A program made the translations under genes and the position numbers. Positions 35,972-47,800 of a stretch of DNA of 64,000 bases are shown piece by piece (position 1 is the stretch's first letter; each line of letters opens with the position of its first letter). Location of the stretch: assembly GCA_947623455.1 (NCBI GenBank), contig OX392529.1:54021186-54085185 (forward strand), given 5' to 3'. The DNA comes from Mimachlamys varia. Lineage: Eukaryota; Mollusca; Bivalvia; Pectinida; Pectinidae. The notes below the pieces were generated by a model. That model did no database searches and was not told the origin of the DNA. It saw nothing but the letters and a program-made list of their open reading frames with translations.

Positions 35972-38317
35972 ATGGAAGGAGACGCGATTCGAGCCTTGGT
36001 CACTTGTCCGTTATGTAGGGACACCAAGAAGTTCACCAAGAAGCTACGATGTCAGCATTCGTTCTGTGCTGCCTGTATAGCAAACTATATGTGTTCTTTC
36101 ACGGGTAAGTCTTCCTTCCCTTGCCCTGTGTGTCAGGACAGCAACACAGGCGCGGATGACACCGTAGACATAGCGGATTCCTTCCAACTTCCGGAAGACG
36201 TGTTCGTTCAGAAGCTTTGCGACTGTGTTAGTTCTACAGCATCGGAAACTGCCACTTCCGGTCAACTGGAATGTCCGTTGCATCCTGGCAAAACCACGTC
36301 ACATTTCTGTATGCATTGCGCTGTTGGAGTGTGTACAGATTGTCGCTCCGAGAATCACCAAGACGCCAGCTGTCAGATAATTGACATACATGATGGTTCA
36401 GAAGTCATACAACAGGCCAGCAAAGAGAAATCTCAAACACTGAGGTATACTTTAGGCCGAATGGCGGTGGAGCTGTGCAGTATCGAGTCTACTCTGCAAT
36501 CTAAAGGAAACGATGTGCTATCATCAAAAGAAGTAACCACCGACAAGGTTAAGGCATATTATGCAGAAGTGCTGGAGAAAGTATCTCGTTATTTGCAAGA
36601 ACAAGAACAGAAGGTTTTGTCTCATCTTGAGGAAGTCATTCGGAAAGAGACAGACTGCATTCTGCAGCGTCTGGTCGTTACCTCTTCACTGCTGACGTCA
36701 GTCCAGCAGCGTAAAGATGTCTTCACAAATATAATTGAAAACACTGGCGTGGCTCTTTCACAAGCAGGAAGTCTTGTTTTACAGACGCATATGATGAACA
36801 ACGTTAGCGAGTATAAGACAGTGGTTCAAGATTTAAAGAGTGTCTCCATGAAAGATTTGACGCTGAGATTCATGATCAACACTGACTTGGAGGACATGAT
36901 GACGGAAAGTGACTTAGTGAAGATCGAATTGGTAAACAGCTGTCATTCTGCCCCGGTTCCTGCCATGTTTGAAAATAACAATATTCCCACACAAGAAAGC
37001 CAAAGCTTGGAAAATAGTCAAAGGGTCAGTTCTCCAGAGACGGACAATCAGCCTCGAGTTCGTCGGTCCATCTCAACAGAAAGCCAGAGTCGCACTGATA
37101 ATAGCAGACTGTCTAGCGTTTCATCAGAATCATCAGCGAGACGGGCAGGAACAAGAGAGAGAAGACAAAAGCCCTCACCGTATACAGACACTACACGCAA
37201 CACGGACAACAGAAGTTTGAGACCGCCGATCAGAGGTCCCCGACCACGGTCAAAAAGTCCACGAAAACCCCCGAATGATATTGGGCCTCCTCCTCCCTAC
37301 TCACCCAATCTGATAGAAATCGACCCAAAGACACACAGACAAAAGAATCGAAGGCCGAGACCTTCGGCGCCACCATTGCAAGCACCAGGACCTGTTGCGC
37401 CATTCAGGAGACCCCCACCTGTTGCTATGACAATTCCGAAGGTGGGCGTCCTTGTTCCCCAGGAAAGGGCCTTGCCACAAATCACACAAAGGATAGGCAA
37501 CGTGCAATATCAGTCCATGCTGGATTGCAAGGCTGAAGGCGACACGCGAACACCCAGAATCATTGGTATAGCCGTTATTGGACGTAGATTCATACTAGCA
37601 GACAAATGGAACAATAACTTAAAGGTTATCACTAAAGACTATCGCCGGATAGAGCAAGTGGTGCCGTGTCAATCCTTCCAGCCCTGGGATATCGCACCCT
37701 ATGCTGTGGGTCGTTGTGTTGTGGCCGCTCCCAAGGAGAAACTTCTGGCGATTGTAGGACGTGGACGCCATACGTCACAGTTACAGGTGGTTGGCAAATT
37801 AAAAGTGGCAGCGAGTTACGCCTGTATAACATATTTTGAAAGAGATGACAGCTTCATTTGTGGTATTTGTCCTCCGTACGGTGGACCTAGCATCGACATT
37901 CTGAACACCACTGGTGTAGTATTGAGGTCATTCCAGAGCGACTCTTTTGGAAAACCACTGTTTACATATCCCAGGAACATCTCGGTGACAGAGGACGGCA
38001 CAATAGTCGTGTGTGACCTTGACACTCGTAGTGCCATTCTAGTCAACGCCGACAACGGAATGTACAAGATGTTTTCCGGAAACGAGCATGTCCAGCTACA
38101 GGACCCACAGTGTGTGGAGGTCCTGGAATCCCATCAAATCGTCCTCGTCCTCAACTCCAAATTCAGGAAGTTGATAGCTCTTTCCTTCTCAGGCGAAGTC
38201 ATCCAGCAGATTGACGATGTGCCCATTCTCGACAATGCGCGTAGGGTGATACGGTATGGAAACAACCTTGTGTTCGTGCACCAAGATGGCGCCGTCACCT
38301 TCTACACCTTCGACTGA
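35972..38317 (+). CDS. TRIM-type RING/B-box/coiled-coil protein with propeller-like C-terminus
   Basis: Single-exon coding region of 781 residues, starting at the ATG at 35972 (MEGDAIRALVTCPLCRD); reading further upstream has no ATG in frame. The RING (C12-x2-C15-x11-C27-x-H29-x2-C32-x2-C35-x15-C51-x2-C54) predicts E3 ubiquitin ligase activity. The B-box 2 runs about residues 101-134 (C101, H104, C113, C116, C121, C124, H129), with a Cys near the place of the usual last His. A coiled coil follows to about 270, then a Ser/Arg/Pro-rich linker (about 335-500) holding PPPPY (439-443) and PSAP (464-467). The last about 250 residues repeat beta-strand patterns (IIGIAVIGRRFILADKW, NISVTEDGTIVVCDLDTRS) typical of NHL-like propellers. 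Related to TRIM2/3/32/56-like proteins expanded in bivalves; orthology not assigned. Substrate unknown. Confidence 0.93.
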   Translation: MEGDAIRALVTCPLCRDTKKFTKKLRCQHSFCAACIANYMCSFTGKSSFPCPVCQDSNTGADDTVDIADSFQLPEDVFVQKLCDCVSSTASETATSGQLECPLHPGKTTSHFCMHCAVGVCTDCRSENHQDASCQIIDIHDGSEVIQQASKEKSQTLRYTLGRMAVELCSIESTLQSKGNDVLSSKEVTTDKVKAYYAEVLEKVSRYLQEQEQKVLSHLEEVIRKETDCILQRLVVTSSLLTSVQQRKDVFTNIIENTGVALSQAGSLVLQTHMMNNVSEYKTVVQDLKSVSMKDLTLRFMINTDLEDMMTESDLVKIELVNSCHSAPVPAMFENNNIPTQESQSLENSQRVSSPETDNQPRVRRSISTESQSRTDNSRLSSVSSESSARRAGTRERRQKPSPYTDTTRNTDNRSLRPPIRGPRPRSKSPRKPPNDIGPPPPYSPNLIEIDPKTHRQKNRRPRPSAPPLQAPGPVAPFRRPPPVAMTIPKVGVLVPQERALPQITQRIGNVQYQSMLDCKAEGDTRTPRIIGIAVIGRRFILADKWNNNLKVITKDYRRIEQVVPCQSFQPWDIAPYAVGRCVVAAPKEKLLAIVGRGRHTSQLQVVGKLKVAASYACITYFERDDSFICGICPPYGGPSIDILNTTGVVLRSFQSDSFGKPLFTYPRNISVTEDGTIVVCDLDTRSAILVNADNGMYKMFSGNEHVQLQDPQCVEVLESHQIVLVLNSKFRKLIALSFSGEVIQQIDDVPILDNARRVIRYGNNLVFVHQDGAVTFYTFD

Positions 38318-38712
38318 CAATTTTTGTCATTTTTTACACTGGCATATTGCCTTTACTTTAAATTCACATGAAATGTGGTAAAAAGTGAATTTCACATGAA
38401 CATTTTTAGTTATTGTTTTAAATGCAAAATACATATGAAGAAATATTGGATGTGTAAACATCGGCATGGTGCTTATTATATACGTGTTCTCAACAAGACT
38501 GATGTAGTTATATGTACTTGGATGTCCATTCACTGCAAACCTCGGACAAAATGAACTGGCATATATGTGATGTCAACACAGCATATCTACTGATATCATG
38601 AAAATGTATTGTATATTTGTTTCAGTACGGAGTAGTTCGGTTATACATGTTCAGCAGACGAGAGTGCTATTTACTTTGGTGCATTTTCCTAAGATTACTT
38701 ACGCTATCTACA

Positions 38713-39060
38713 GTCTACATCCCAAGGAATACGTATGTCATGACAAAACTGAAGGCTCCATTTGCGCCACATTGTTAATGAGGCAACACGGCTGGTTCGA
38801 CCCTTTGATGTATGTACATCAAAGGGTCGAACCAGTCTTGTTGTCTCAACATGTTCATCAAAATAAGCTCGTGGTCACATAATAGTGACAATTGACAAAC
38901 TCAACTTTTGAAGTCGGTTGCGACTCCTTTGTAATCTTAAAAAGACAGGCATCGGCCTAGTGATTGATCACGTTTTTTTTACCTGAGCGTGCCTGCAGTT
39001 TTGCCATGACATGTTCCAGCGATGTAAGAGCGTAACTCCTGGATATCGAGGATGGGGTTG
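38713..39060. mobile_element. Family P element, copy 2
   Basis: GTATGTCATGACAAAACTGA ... GCAGTTTTGCCATGACATGT ... CTCCTGGATATCGAGGATGG. It contains a perfect palindrome at 38792-38835. Confidence 0.75.
38792..38835. repeat. Perfect 44-bp palindrome
   Basis: Two 21-bp arms (CTGGTTCGACCCTTTGATGT + A and its exact reverse complement) around a 2-nt TG centre, within a family P element. Confidence 0.9.
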
Positions 39061-39304
39061 TTCAAAAAGGGATTCAAGCCCCGAAAGAACAAAGGAGCAT
39101 GCAGAACAGCCAAAAGCAAAATCAGGGCATTTTTAGGTTCATAACTGTTTCAAAGAAACTGTGTACATTTGAGTCATTTCAACAGTATGTAACTGCAAGT
39201 CAGTTGATAACTTTGTGATTCTTTTCCTAGGCATTGATTTTGTAAGATCTGCGCTAAATTATTATATCGATCTGATAATCGGAAATTTTATTAACATTGT
39301 ACAT

Positions 39305-39546
39305 ACTGTAAAAGCAAATATTTTCGCGTGTGGAATTTTTCGCTTAGTCAGCCTCCAATCTGTTCGCGATATGCAAATTTTCGCGCTGTAAGTCATGCTG
39401 TTTTGCACAGTGTACCAATACTACTATTATACACTGTAGAGTTTGAGTGGTGTTAATATGTTCGCGTGTGGTTATATTCGTGGAGATTTAATGCCAGCGA
39501 AATAAGCGAAAATTCCGAACCGCGAAAAATTCCACTTATACAGTAT
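39305..39546. mobile_element. Foldback with TACTGTA and CGCGAAAA ends
   Basis: TACTGTAAAAGCAAATATTT TCGCG at the left and CGCGAAAAATTCCACTTATA CAGTA at the right, about 240 bp, with several inner TTCGCG motifs. Confidence 0.7.
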
Positions 39547-40042
39547 ACGAAAGTACCGACATCAAATCATCTTCATAATTGCAACATATGTTTTATATAT
39601 ATTCCAGTTGGTGTTGCCCAACAGTTTCATATCGTATGCAAGTCAACTTCATTAAAGATGTCTTTACCACAGTTTTGAAGATTTTTAATACGAGTTAGTT
39701 CATGTTGCTTCAGATATATTTTCTCCTGGCAAAATGGCCACCAACATATATATACATACATATATGCAAAAAAGGGACACTATTAAATCTCACTTTTAAT
39801 GTTCATTTTTGTGCAATTAATATTTCTATATTTAACTATCAAATTGTGGTAGGTTTAAGGTTTATATTATTGTTTTTTTTTTATTGTTTATAACTTTCAA
39901 TATTTTTATCCTATGGTAATCTGTGTACCGCCAGTTGTTAAGTCTATAACACGTGTTCCAACAGAATCATTCAACAACCAAACCACAACTAGTGAAAGAT
40001 TTGTGAACTTTTCGAAATAACAAATGTGTGGAGCATACATAT

Positions 40043-40494
40043 ACAGTTACGTGATAAAAATCTTTCAATTTTTTTTTTATTTTGCTATATATTCTTTAAT
40101 TGTATTTCCAACTTTTTTCAAAAAAATTTCCTGACTTCGTTTTTGGATAGATTTTGACATTTTTTGTCATTTGGTACAAACATATCCAAGGTTTCCTCTC
40201 ATAATATATATTTAGTTTTCCGTTGTGTATCTATAAAGCTATACAGAATTATCTACACTGCTAATTTCCGTGTGACGCCATTTCTGTATATAACGTTACC
40301 AAAATGACGTACCGAAAATTGGATGTTTGAAAATATTATGAGATGAAACAGGAAACAGTTCTTTATAAGTACACAAAATTTTATTAAAATTGATTCATAA
40401 ACGGAGTCAGGAAAATTCATTGAAAAAAGTTGGAAATACAAAGAAAATACAGGAAAATAAAAAAAAAATTGAAAGACTTTTGGCATGTAACTGT
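40043..40494. mobile_element. Family D element, 452 bp with about 100-bp terminal inverted repeats
   Basis: ACAGTTACGTGATAAAAATC TTTCAATT at the left, AATTGAAAGACTTTTGGCATGTAACTGT at the right; sub-terminal CCTGACTTCG / GGAGTCAGGA also inverted. Tip structure suggests a Tc1/mariner-type MITE (inference). No transposase. Confidence 0.75.
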
Positions 40495-40499
40495 CTATA

Positions 40500-42400
40500 T
40501 ATTCAGGCCTTTATTTGCAATTAATGGTAGCATCCTCTGTACATTCTGAGGAAATGTACTGGTCGTTTAACAATTAGTAAATATACATTAAAAGACATAT
40601 ATAGATGAAAGTGAGTTTTGTGTATTGGTTTGTGTTGTACATGATTAACATCCTATTGAATAATATGGTTAATGAAAGGTTTACCTGAGTTTCTAGAGAG
40701 AGAAAAAAACACTCACCTGTAGTAGCCGGTACAGGGCAAAGCATTCTACATGGGCGTGAGAGAAAACCTTGTAGACGGTAAGACCAGAACCAATATTGAC
40801 CACTACAGCGTCCGAGTTTGTGCAATGTGATTAAAATACAGATCTTCATTATAACCATCAGGTGAAGGACTACATGCGATAGAAATAGTGAGGATATGTA
40901 TAGTATCTTAATCAGATTGAGGTTTATGTGATAACAAGTACTATCAATATCATTGGCAAAAACCAGGTTTTGTTTTGTACGTGTTACGTTGTGTATGCGT
41001 ATATGCGAGTTATATTGTGTTAGTGACCGAGTAAATTGTTGGAATTGCCTCCTTGTGACAGGGTGGATGATACAGCCTTTATAGTGCTATCTCACTGAAA
41101 TACTATATGCCTAAGGCACCCAGCACAGCATTCCGCCCCACTGATGACAGTTGAACCAGTTGTGACCGATCACCTTCCTGCTGCACGTTAAACAATGATT
41201 AATAACCATGTACTGTTTTGAAGGCCTTCAGCTTCCCCGACGTTGGCGAACAATAACACTTACTGTCTGTAGACATATATAGAAGTTAAACACAGGTATC
41301 TATAACCATATTCAGGTTTGGATAGTCCGAAAGACAGGCAGGCAGATCAACAGCCCCTGTGCGCACTTGACTTTTATCTTTGGTCACGAAGACAAGAAAT
41401 GAACGATATTTTTGCTGCAAGCAACCGTTTTCTCCGAATCCACATTATAGTATAGGATAATTCAGGGATCACTTTGGGTCGAGATTTGGGGATTTTTACC
41501 CATATTTTTCCTGAAAATTTCATTGAAAATTCAATTTTACATTACTTTATATAGAAAAATCTCATTGATATTTTCCTGATCCCATAAAATCCCTCAAATT
41601 CTCGCATAGGTTTTAAGACTCATAATACTCAATTGGATATAATATAAGACATTCTTGGGGTACTTAAGGTTTTGTCTGTTTGTCTACTGTTTGTGCAGCC
41701 AAATTAACGCTCGGCAAATGTGTTTGATTTAATAACATACTTCTTATATTCTCCAAGCTTTGCGTAACATACATATTATTAACTTGCGCCAAGTCACACA
41801 CTGTAGTGAGTGATCGATCTCTCCATTCGTCCGTCCGAAACTCTCGTTTCGGCTCCATAAATTTGTAAACTGTGATGGTAGAGGAACGCAGTTTTAACTA
41901 ATTTACCCCCCCCCCCCTCTCCGCTTCGAATTCAAATGAAGGGAGGCGTATCGTATAAGATCCAATTATTATACTTCTGTATAACTGTTTAAGCATTCCA
42001 ACAAAAAGATGAATAACTGTTTAAGCATTACAGAAATCTTGCATCACCTAAAGCAGATATGCAGTGCAAAGCCGTAAGGTCACTCTAAGTTCACCTAAAC
42101 GCCAAAGATCAAATAAGTGCACTTTATTTTCTTGTCCTTGTGATAAAGTTTAAACCGTTAAGACATATAGTGATGAAACTTGCAGTATACCTGCATCAAT
42201 CGTAGATGATGTGCATGTACAGAACACTGCATTAGGTCATTGTGATCTTCACGTTTGGGACAAGGTAATTAATATATTTCTGATTGCTTCAAACATTCAA
42301 AGGTGTACGCCAAGGTGATGCCAAGGGTCCATCATTGTGTCTAATAAGTTAAAACTGTCGTTTTGAAACGGAGTGTACCTGTACTGTACGGTATTGACAT
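40500..42400. other. Intergenic between TRIM and TRMT1L; no gene
   Basis: Contains one short family E copy and a poly-C run (41907-41917). A 64-codon minus-strand frame at 41664-41858 has no recognisable features. Confidence 0.4.
40826..40920. mobile_element. Family E MITE, short deletion copy
   Basis: CAATGTGATTAAAATACAGA and TATCTTAATCAGATTG ends only 95 bp apart. Confidence 0.55.
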
Positions 42401-42424
42401 ATTCTTTACATCTTGACTTTATGT

Positions 42425-42660
42425 TGCAACAGCAGGGCCCTTAGAAATGGTCTCCATCTCCATGCCAACAGCAGGGCCCTTAGAAATGATTTCCATCTCC
42501 ATGCCAACAGCAGGGCCCTTAGAAATGGTTTCCATCTCCATGCCAACAGCAGGGCCCTTAGAAATGGTTTCCATCTCCATGCCAACAGCAGGGCCCTTAT
42601 AATTGGTTTCCATCTCCATGCCAACAGCAGGGCCCTTATAATTGGTTTCCATCTCTGTGT
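42425..42660. repeat. 39-bp minisatellite, 6 units
   Basis: Units AACAGCAGGGCCCTTAGAAA + TGGTTTCCATCTCCATGCC, starting about every 39 bp from 42434. Two units have TATAATTGG instead of TAGAAATGG. A 3n period leaves frames open on both strands. Confidence 0.92.
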
Positions 42661-43450
42661 CATCTAATTCCATTTCTTAATGGTATATAGGTTCACAATG
42701 AAAACACCAACTGTTATAATCTGGAATTTTGATGTATTAATTTCAAGTCCTCTAAATATTTCTGAACTTTTTCCTAATTTGGCCAACATACAAAACCTTT
42801 ACAATAACAAATTAATGATTATCAAGTATGTGCATGGATCAATAACAAAAGAAAAGCATCTTCTTTAAAAAATATTTAATCCCAAGGCAATGATAATTTG
42901 TTATCAACCTAATATGTGTATTAACTGGAGTTTCCTCTGGCCTTGACACCAAACTTAGACAATCAGACATACTGTTTACCGGCACATTTTCGCCCCTGGT
43001 TATTTCCACCCTTAATTAGCAACGCAAAACATATTCGCAGCATGTTCAATTCGCCCTGTACATCTGGTTATAATACACCCAGAATTCTTGATGCAGTTGC
43101 ACTCAGAGCAGAAATCACCGATTTTGATTAACACAGACAACTTGGCTGCTCATCAAAGGGCCAATGATGAAATTTACAAAACTGTTTCATCGGCATGAAA
43201 AAGTATACTAAAGCAAGATTGGTAGTTATTGGTACCTTTAGACATTAACAGCAACAATACAAGATCAGTAGAATTTATGCAGTGGCTTCTCTTAATATGA
43301 CATCTAAACGTAACCATATAACCATCCTCTTGCCGAAGAAATTTGTGTCACAATTCAATGTTTTGTATCTGATGTCACTCACACTGCCTTTTAAATTCTG
43401 CCCTCATCTTATATTCACCCTGTGTATTAAGGGCGAAAATTTGCCGATGT

Positions 43451-43680
43451 AGGCCTATCTCAAAAGTGTTGTTATCTCCCTTCTTCGCCAAAGCATGGCT
43501 ACACTGGGCAGTGTTTTTGAAACAAATTCGTGCCGTGCGATTATGATGTCATAATGGAAATGACATCATCCGTTTGTCACATGGTGCCAAATCATCACTA
43601 ACACACTTCCTGGAAGTCCATCTTGTATCCACCATTTTGGCTAATCAATGGAAGTAACAACACTTTTGGGAAAGCTAGGC
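43451..43680. mobile_element. MITE with AGGCCTATCTCAAAAGTG ends (family M), copy 1
   Basis: AGGCCTATCTCAAAAGTGTT GTTA ... TAACAACACTTTTGGGAAAG; about 230 bp with inner ATGATGTCATAATGGAAATG ACATCAT. Confidence 0.75.
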
Positions 43681-43857
43681 CTTTACAGTATATATACATG
43701 TATGTCTAGTGTGGGACATAAGTGTACTATAGAGAAATATGTAACACCGTTTGGTATTGGAAACTTGAAATATAATGCTGCCATCAAATATCTGCTACTA
43801 GTATTGAGCGACTATCTACTATTTTAATTTGAGTCTGCAACTAGTGTCTGGGCCAGC

Positions 43858-44165
43858 ATCCTCGGTATCCAGGGGTAACCCTCACCTACACTCTCTACAC
43901 CCCTGGTATATGTCACGGCAAAACTGAAGGTTCCACTTGCACCACTTTGTTGATGTGGCAAGAATGTATATCAAAAGAATCTCGTGGTCACCAAATGGTA
44001 AAAATTGACAGGCTTTGAAGTCAGTTGCAGCTCCTTTGCAATCTTCTGAAAACAAGCACGCAGCCTCTTGATTGGTCAGGTTTTTCACCTGAGTGTGCCT
44101 TCGTAATGCTATGACATTTTCCACGGGTGTAGAGAGGGCAGTTGTGTGTAGCTCTTGGATATAAT
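43858..44165. mobile_element. Family P element, copy 3
   Basis: ATCCTCGGTATCCAGGGGTA ... GGGTGTAGAGAGGGCAG ... CTCTTGGATATAATA. Located just downstream of TRMT1L. Confidence 0.75.
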
Positions 44166-44328
44166 ATATAAACTTTATTTATTTTACAACAATTATGAAA
44201 CATGCTATACAACTTATATAAATCACCCTTGTTGGCCCGGATGTTAGCACGTGAGGGGTATCTGGGATGCTGGACCAGTGGAAGCTCGTTCAGGCTATAT
44301 TTATGCATCTGTGTCCTTCAAAAAATTA

Positions 44329-44698
44329 CTACCGTATTTTACAGGGAATAAGCCCCCTCTCACGAATAAGCCCCCTCCCAACTTTGGGAAAAGGTTCTTG
44401 GAACAGGGTGGGAGCCTTTGAATAAGCCCTAACCCTAAATTTGGCCTTTTCTCAATAAAAAACATGTTAATTTCTTTGTAATTTTTGGTCTGAACATAAA
44501 ATATATCTACTGTGCAAAAACAAATATCTATAAGGCTAAAACATTGTTTAGCTGGTGTTAAGATCAAAACAATAGAATATCCAAGATGGCGGACTTTTGT
44601 GAACAGGGGTGTATTCGTGAATAAGACCCCTCCATACTTTTGATCAATTAGTTTTTCTCAGGGGGTGGGGGGGCTTATTCCCGGTCAAATACGGTAAT
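44329..44698. mobile_element. MITE with ACCGTATTTTAC / AATACGGT ends
   Basis: TACCGTATTTTACAGGGAAT AAGCCCCC and GGGGGCTTATTCCCGGTCAA ATACGGTA are inverted, about 370 bp apart. It begins about 40 bp beyond the TRMT1L stop and may be in its 3' UTR. Confidence 0.75.
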
Positions 44699-44739
44699 AT
44701 ACATTGTAACCCTGCCACAATGTCTGTCGGACACCTTCA

Positions 44740-44899
44740 CTATACTAGTACACTGCTCTGTGGTGTTGGATGGCAGTGTTTAGACAGAATCTGTGTCAGA
44801 TCTGCCAGGGTAGCACTCGTTCTGACACCACCACAGTCAAAATGGGTACGAGACGCTCGATGTTCTTCACTGCGCAGGAGATCTAGCAGTACTGGATAT
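44740..44899 (-). CDS. TRMT1L: TRMT1L last exon and stop
   Basis: It reads YPVLLDLLRSEEHRASRTHF, DCGGVRTSATLADLTQILSK and HCHPTPQSSVLV with stop TAG at 44742-44740. SRTHFD..GVRT is strongly conserved in TRMT1L. The tail after it is short. Confidence 0.93.
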
Positions 44900-47800
44900 C
44901 TACAAGAAAGAAAAGTGCATTTTACAATATAGTTCAAACAGAAAAAAAATATTTTTAAGACAATATATGGATTTCGGAAAATTGATCTTCAATGGTTTTA
45001 ATTCACAAACTTGACTCTTCATTAGAAATTCTTAAGGGCTACTCAATAGATAATGATGTGGGGGAGTTGGGAGGCACCTAAATTTATATCATGGGTGGTG
45101 GATTTAAAACCAAATCTGCTTTCTATACCTTTTATCACCCAATCAGTGCTGTCATAAATACGGTATTACACATGTATTATAACACATGATGTTTCTTGTA
45201 GAAAATGAATTTGAGAGTTTTGGTGTATTTTGTCATGACTATAAGACATGTGATGAATAGAATCTTACACTCGTGTCAATTGTCAAAGAATTTAATATAT
45301 CACTCGTCTAAGGCTTGTGACATATAATAATAAGTATTCAAGGTTCTTATATACCGCATTATCACAACCTTAAAGGCCGTCTCAAAGCAATTCACAAATT
45401 ATTATCCATGGTTATAGGGCCTTAGCAACCAGCCAATATTGTTCTCAACTCCCCGGGGAGTATACAACCGGTGCTGCCATTTCGGCGCCCACTGCTAGCA
45501 TTCTACAATTTCTTACACTACCCAACCATGTACTCATTTACTGCTAGCATTCTACACTTTCTTACTCTACCCAACCATGTACTCATTTACAGCTGATTAG
45601 ACTGGAACAAGCAGAGTAAAGCATCTTGCTCAATGATACAACACAGGTGTCGTGGCCGTGATTCGAACTCGCAACCCTTCGATCACAAGCCCGGTGTCCT
45701 ATCACTAGACCACTGTACCTCCTGTGTTCAATATTGTTCAAACAAAAGCAAAACTTGTTTTCCTTTTAAGCAATAATCAGTATACAGATATAGGAAAATT
45801 AATCTTCAATGGTATATTTTCAGGAACCCGACTCTCATTACTCAATTCCTAATATAAAATGATTTTCTTACTTTGGAACATTTATTCCTTTCCATTTGCG
45901 TCGAAGAACGTTGTAATAGAACGGTGGCATTTGTTCATGGTCGCTTCCATACTCTGTTGACATTTGTGAATCTCCGGACTCACACAATTTTTGTCGTTTT
46001 ACACACGGTTCGGTTGAGTTACTTCCCTTTTCTGTCTCTTCGTTAACTACACACTTGACACATTGTGCCTCATCCAACATGGCTGTCCATATACTGTGTA
46101 ACTTTTTAGACAATTGTTCTTCCTTTGCGTTTATTAGGTTTCTACTGAGAAAGGCGGAGCTGAACAATTCTCCAGACCTGTGGAAAAAATTCATCAAACC
46201 ATTATCACCATATTAACGCTTTAATATCTGTAAATACTCATATTTACATTAAATTCTCATGTAAAAGGTAAAGATGACTTGTCCACAAATCTAAATCTTT
46301 CATCAAAATTCTTTTTTTTTAATACATTGAGTCTTTTTTTTTTTTTAAATTGATTCAATCTGTCATTATTTCAGACAGCAGTTCCTTCAGGCATACAACT
46401 TTTAAAGAACATGTAAAAAATAAAGCAATTAATTTATAGTTCTGGCCCCAGGATCATGAACTAATCTTAAGTCTAAGCTTGCCTTAAGTTTTCACTTAGC
46501 CAATCAACATTAACATTACAAAAAGTAACGTCATACGTGATTGGCAAAGCACAAACTTCAGTCTAAGATTGTTTCATGATCTCGGGGCCTGGCTTCCTAT
46601 ACGTTAGAACATTTCAGTGTGATTTGTAGAGCAGCAGAGGAATGGACAAATTAGAGGCAACTTGTTCATTGCCCTATTCTCCCCAAGGAGAGAATGCAAA
46701 AGATGGATTTACAAAAGAATTGAAAAAGGAAAACATACTGAACATTTTCAAATACATACCTAATTTACCACCACACTTGACTTCAAGAAAGTATTAAACT
46801 GTGTAATCATGAAAACTTTTACTTCCCAAAATTTGCTATAATTTTCAATTCATTCTTATAATTATAGTCAACAACAAAACAAAATGCATTATGTATATGT
46901 TGTAGAATAGTGACAGAAAGTATTTTTCCAATGCAAGTGAAACAAAATTTTACCGTGTTTCCTTGCCTCACACAAACACTAGGTAATTATAGGTAACCAA
47001 TTAAAAGAAAGCTGCTTTGTACAGTTTTATACCCATCATGTAGTTCGTTATAAACATGCATGCACCTACCACATTGGCCCCAGAACCAGCGCTGTTTTCC
47101 CCGGTGTGTTGTCCTTACACCTACAGGGGAGTAGACTGTATGGGTGTTCTGAAATATAAACGTATGTTATCAGGTTAAAGGGGCATCCCGCGAAAGCCTA
47201 AATGCCTGTTCTTGAATATACATGGCATCTACACTACTAATTATACTTTCCTGTTAATCCCAAATTCAAAAGTCCACTCGAAATGTCTATAATGACCACT
47301 TGCAAAATCGCATTCCTCGGGAAAGCCCAGATAAAAATAGCGGGGATGACGCAACGTGACAGGTGTGCCGCAAGTTTCCTGCTGAGTTTGACGGAAGGGG
47401 CCATACGGGAGGGGACGCGTAATGTATACGGCTGATGAAACACAGACAACGTCCGTGTATAAACTTATTGAATCACATAATATTCACATTGAAATTAGAC
47501 ATCAATTGCACACATACCGATATTCAAATGAAGAATAATTGTTGGCATATCGGCACCATATATCGATCGACACCAGGAATTATCTATATTATATTTACCT
47601 GACCGAGACCAGTACACATGGGTACGGAATACGGCCATGGTACAAACCTTAATTTATGTAAAAGGTAATATTCACGAACCAACTTTTCAGATGATTTCAT
47701 AAAATGTATGTAGCATGCATTGAAAAGTTCGAAAATAAAATGACATGAAATGTTTGCGATTTTTTTTTACAACTCCATGTCTTGAGGATTTTTTTTCAGA

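Noticed and set aside
37297..38067. Minus-strand frames inside the TRIM gene
   Set aside because: Antisense shadows of a well-supported coding exon.
41664..41858. 64-codon minus-strand frame starting MEPKREFRTDEW
   Set aside because: It has an ATG and varied composition, but no known domain, no exon partners and no conservation evidence; too weak to call.
42406..42673. Repeat proteins of 84-85 residues on both strands
   Set aside because: Translation of the 39-bp minisatellite, open on both strands; no flanking exon signals.
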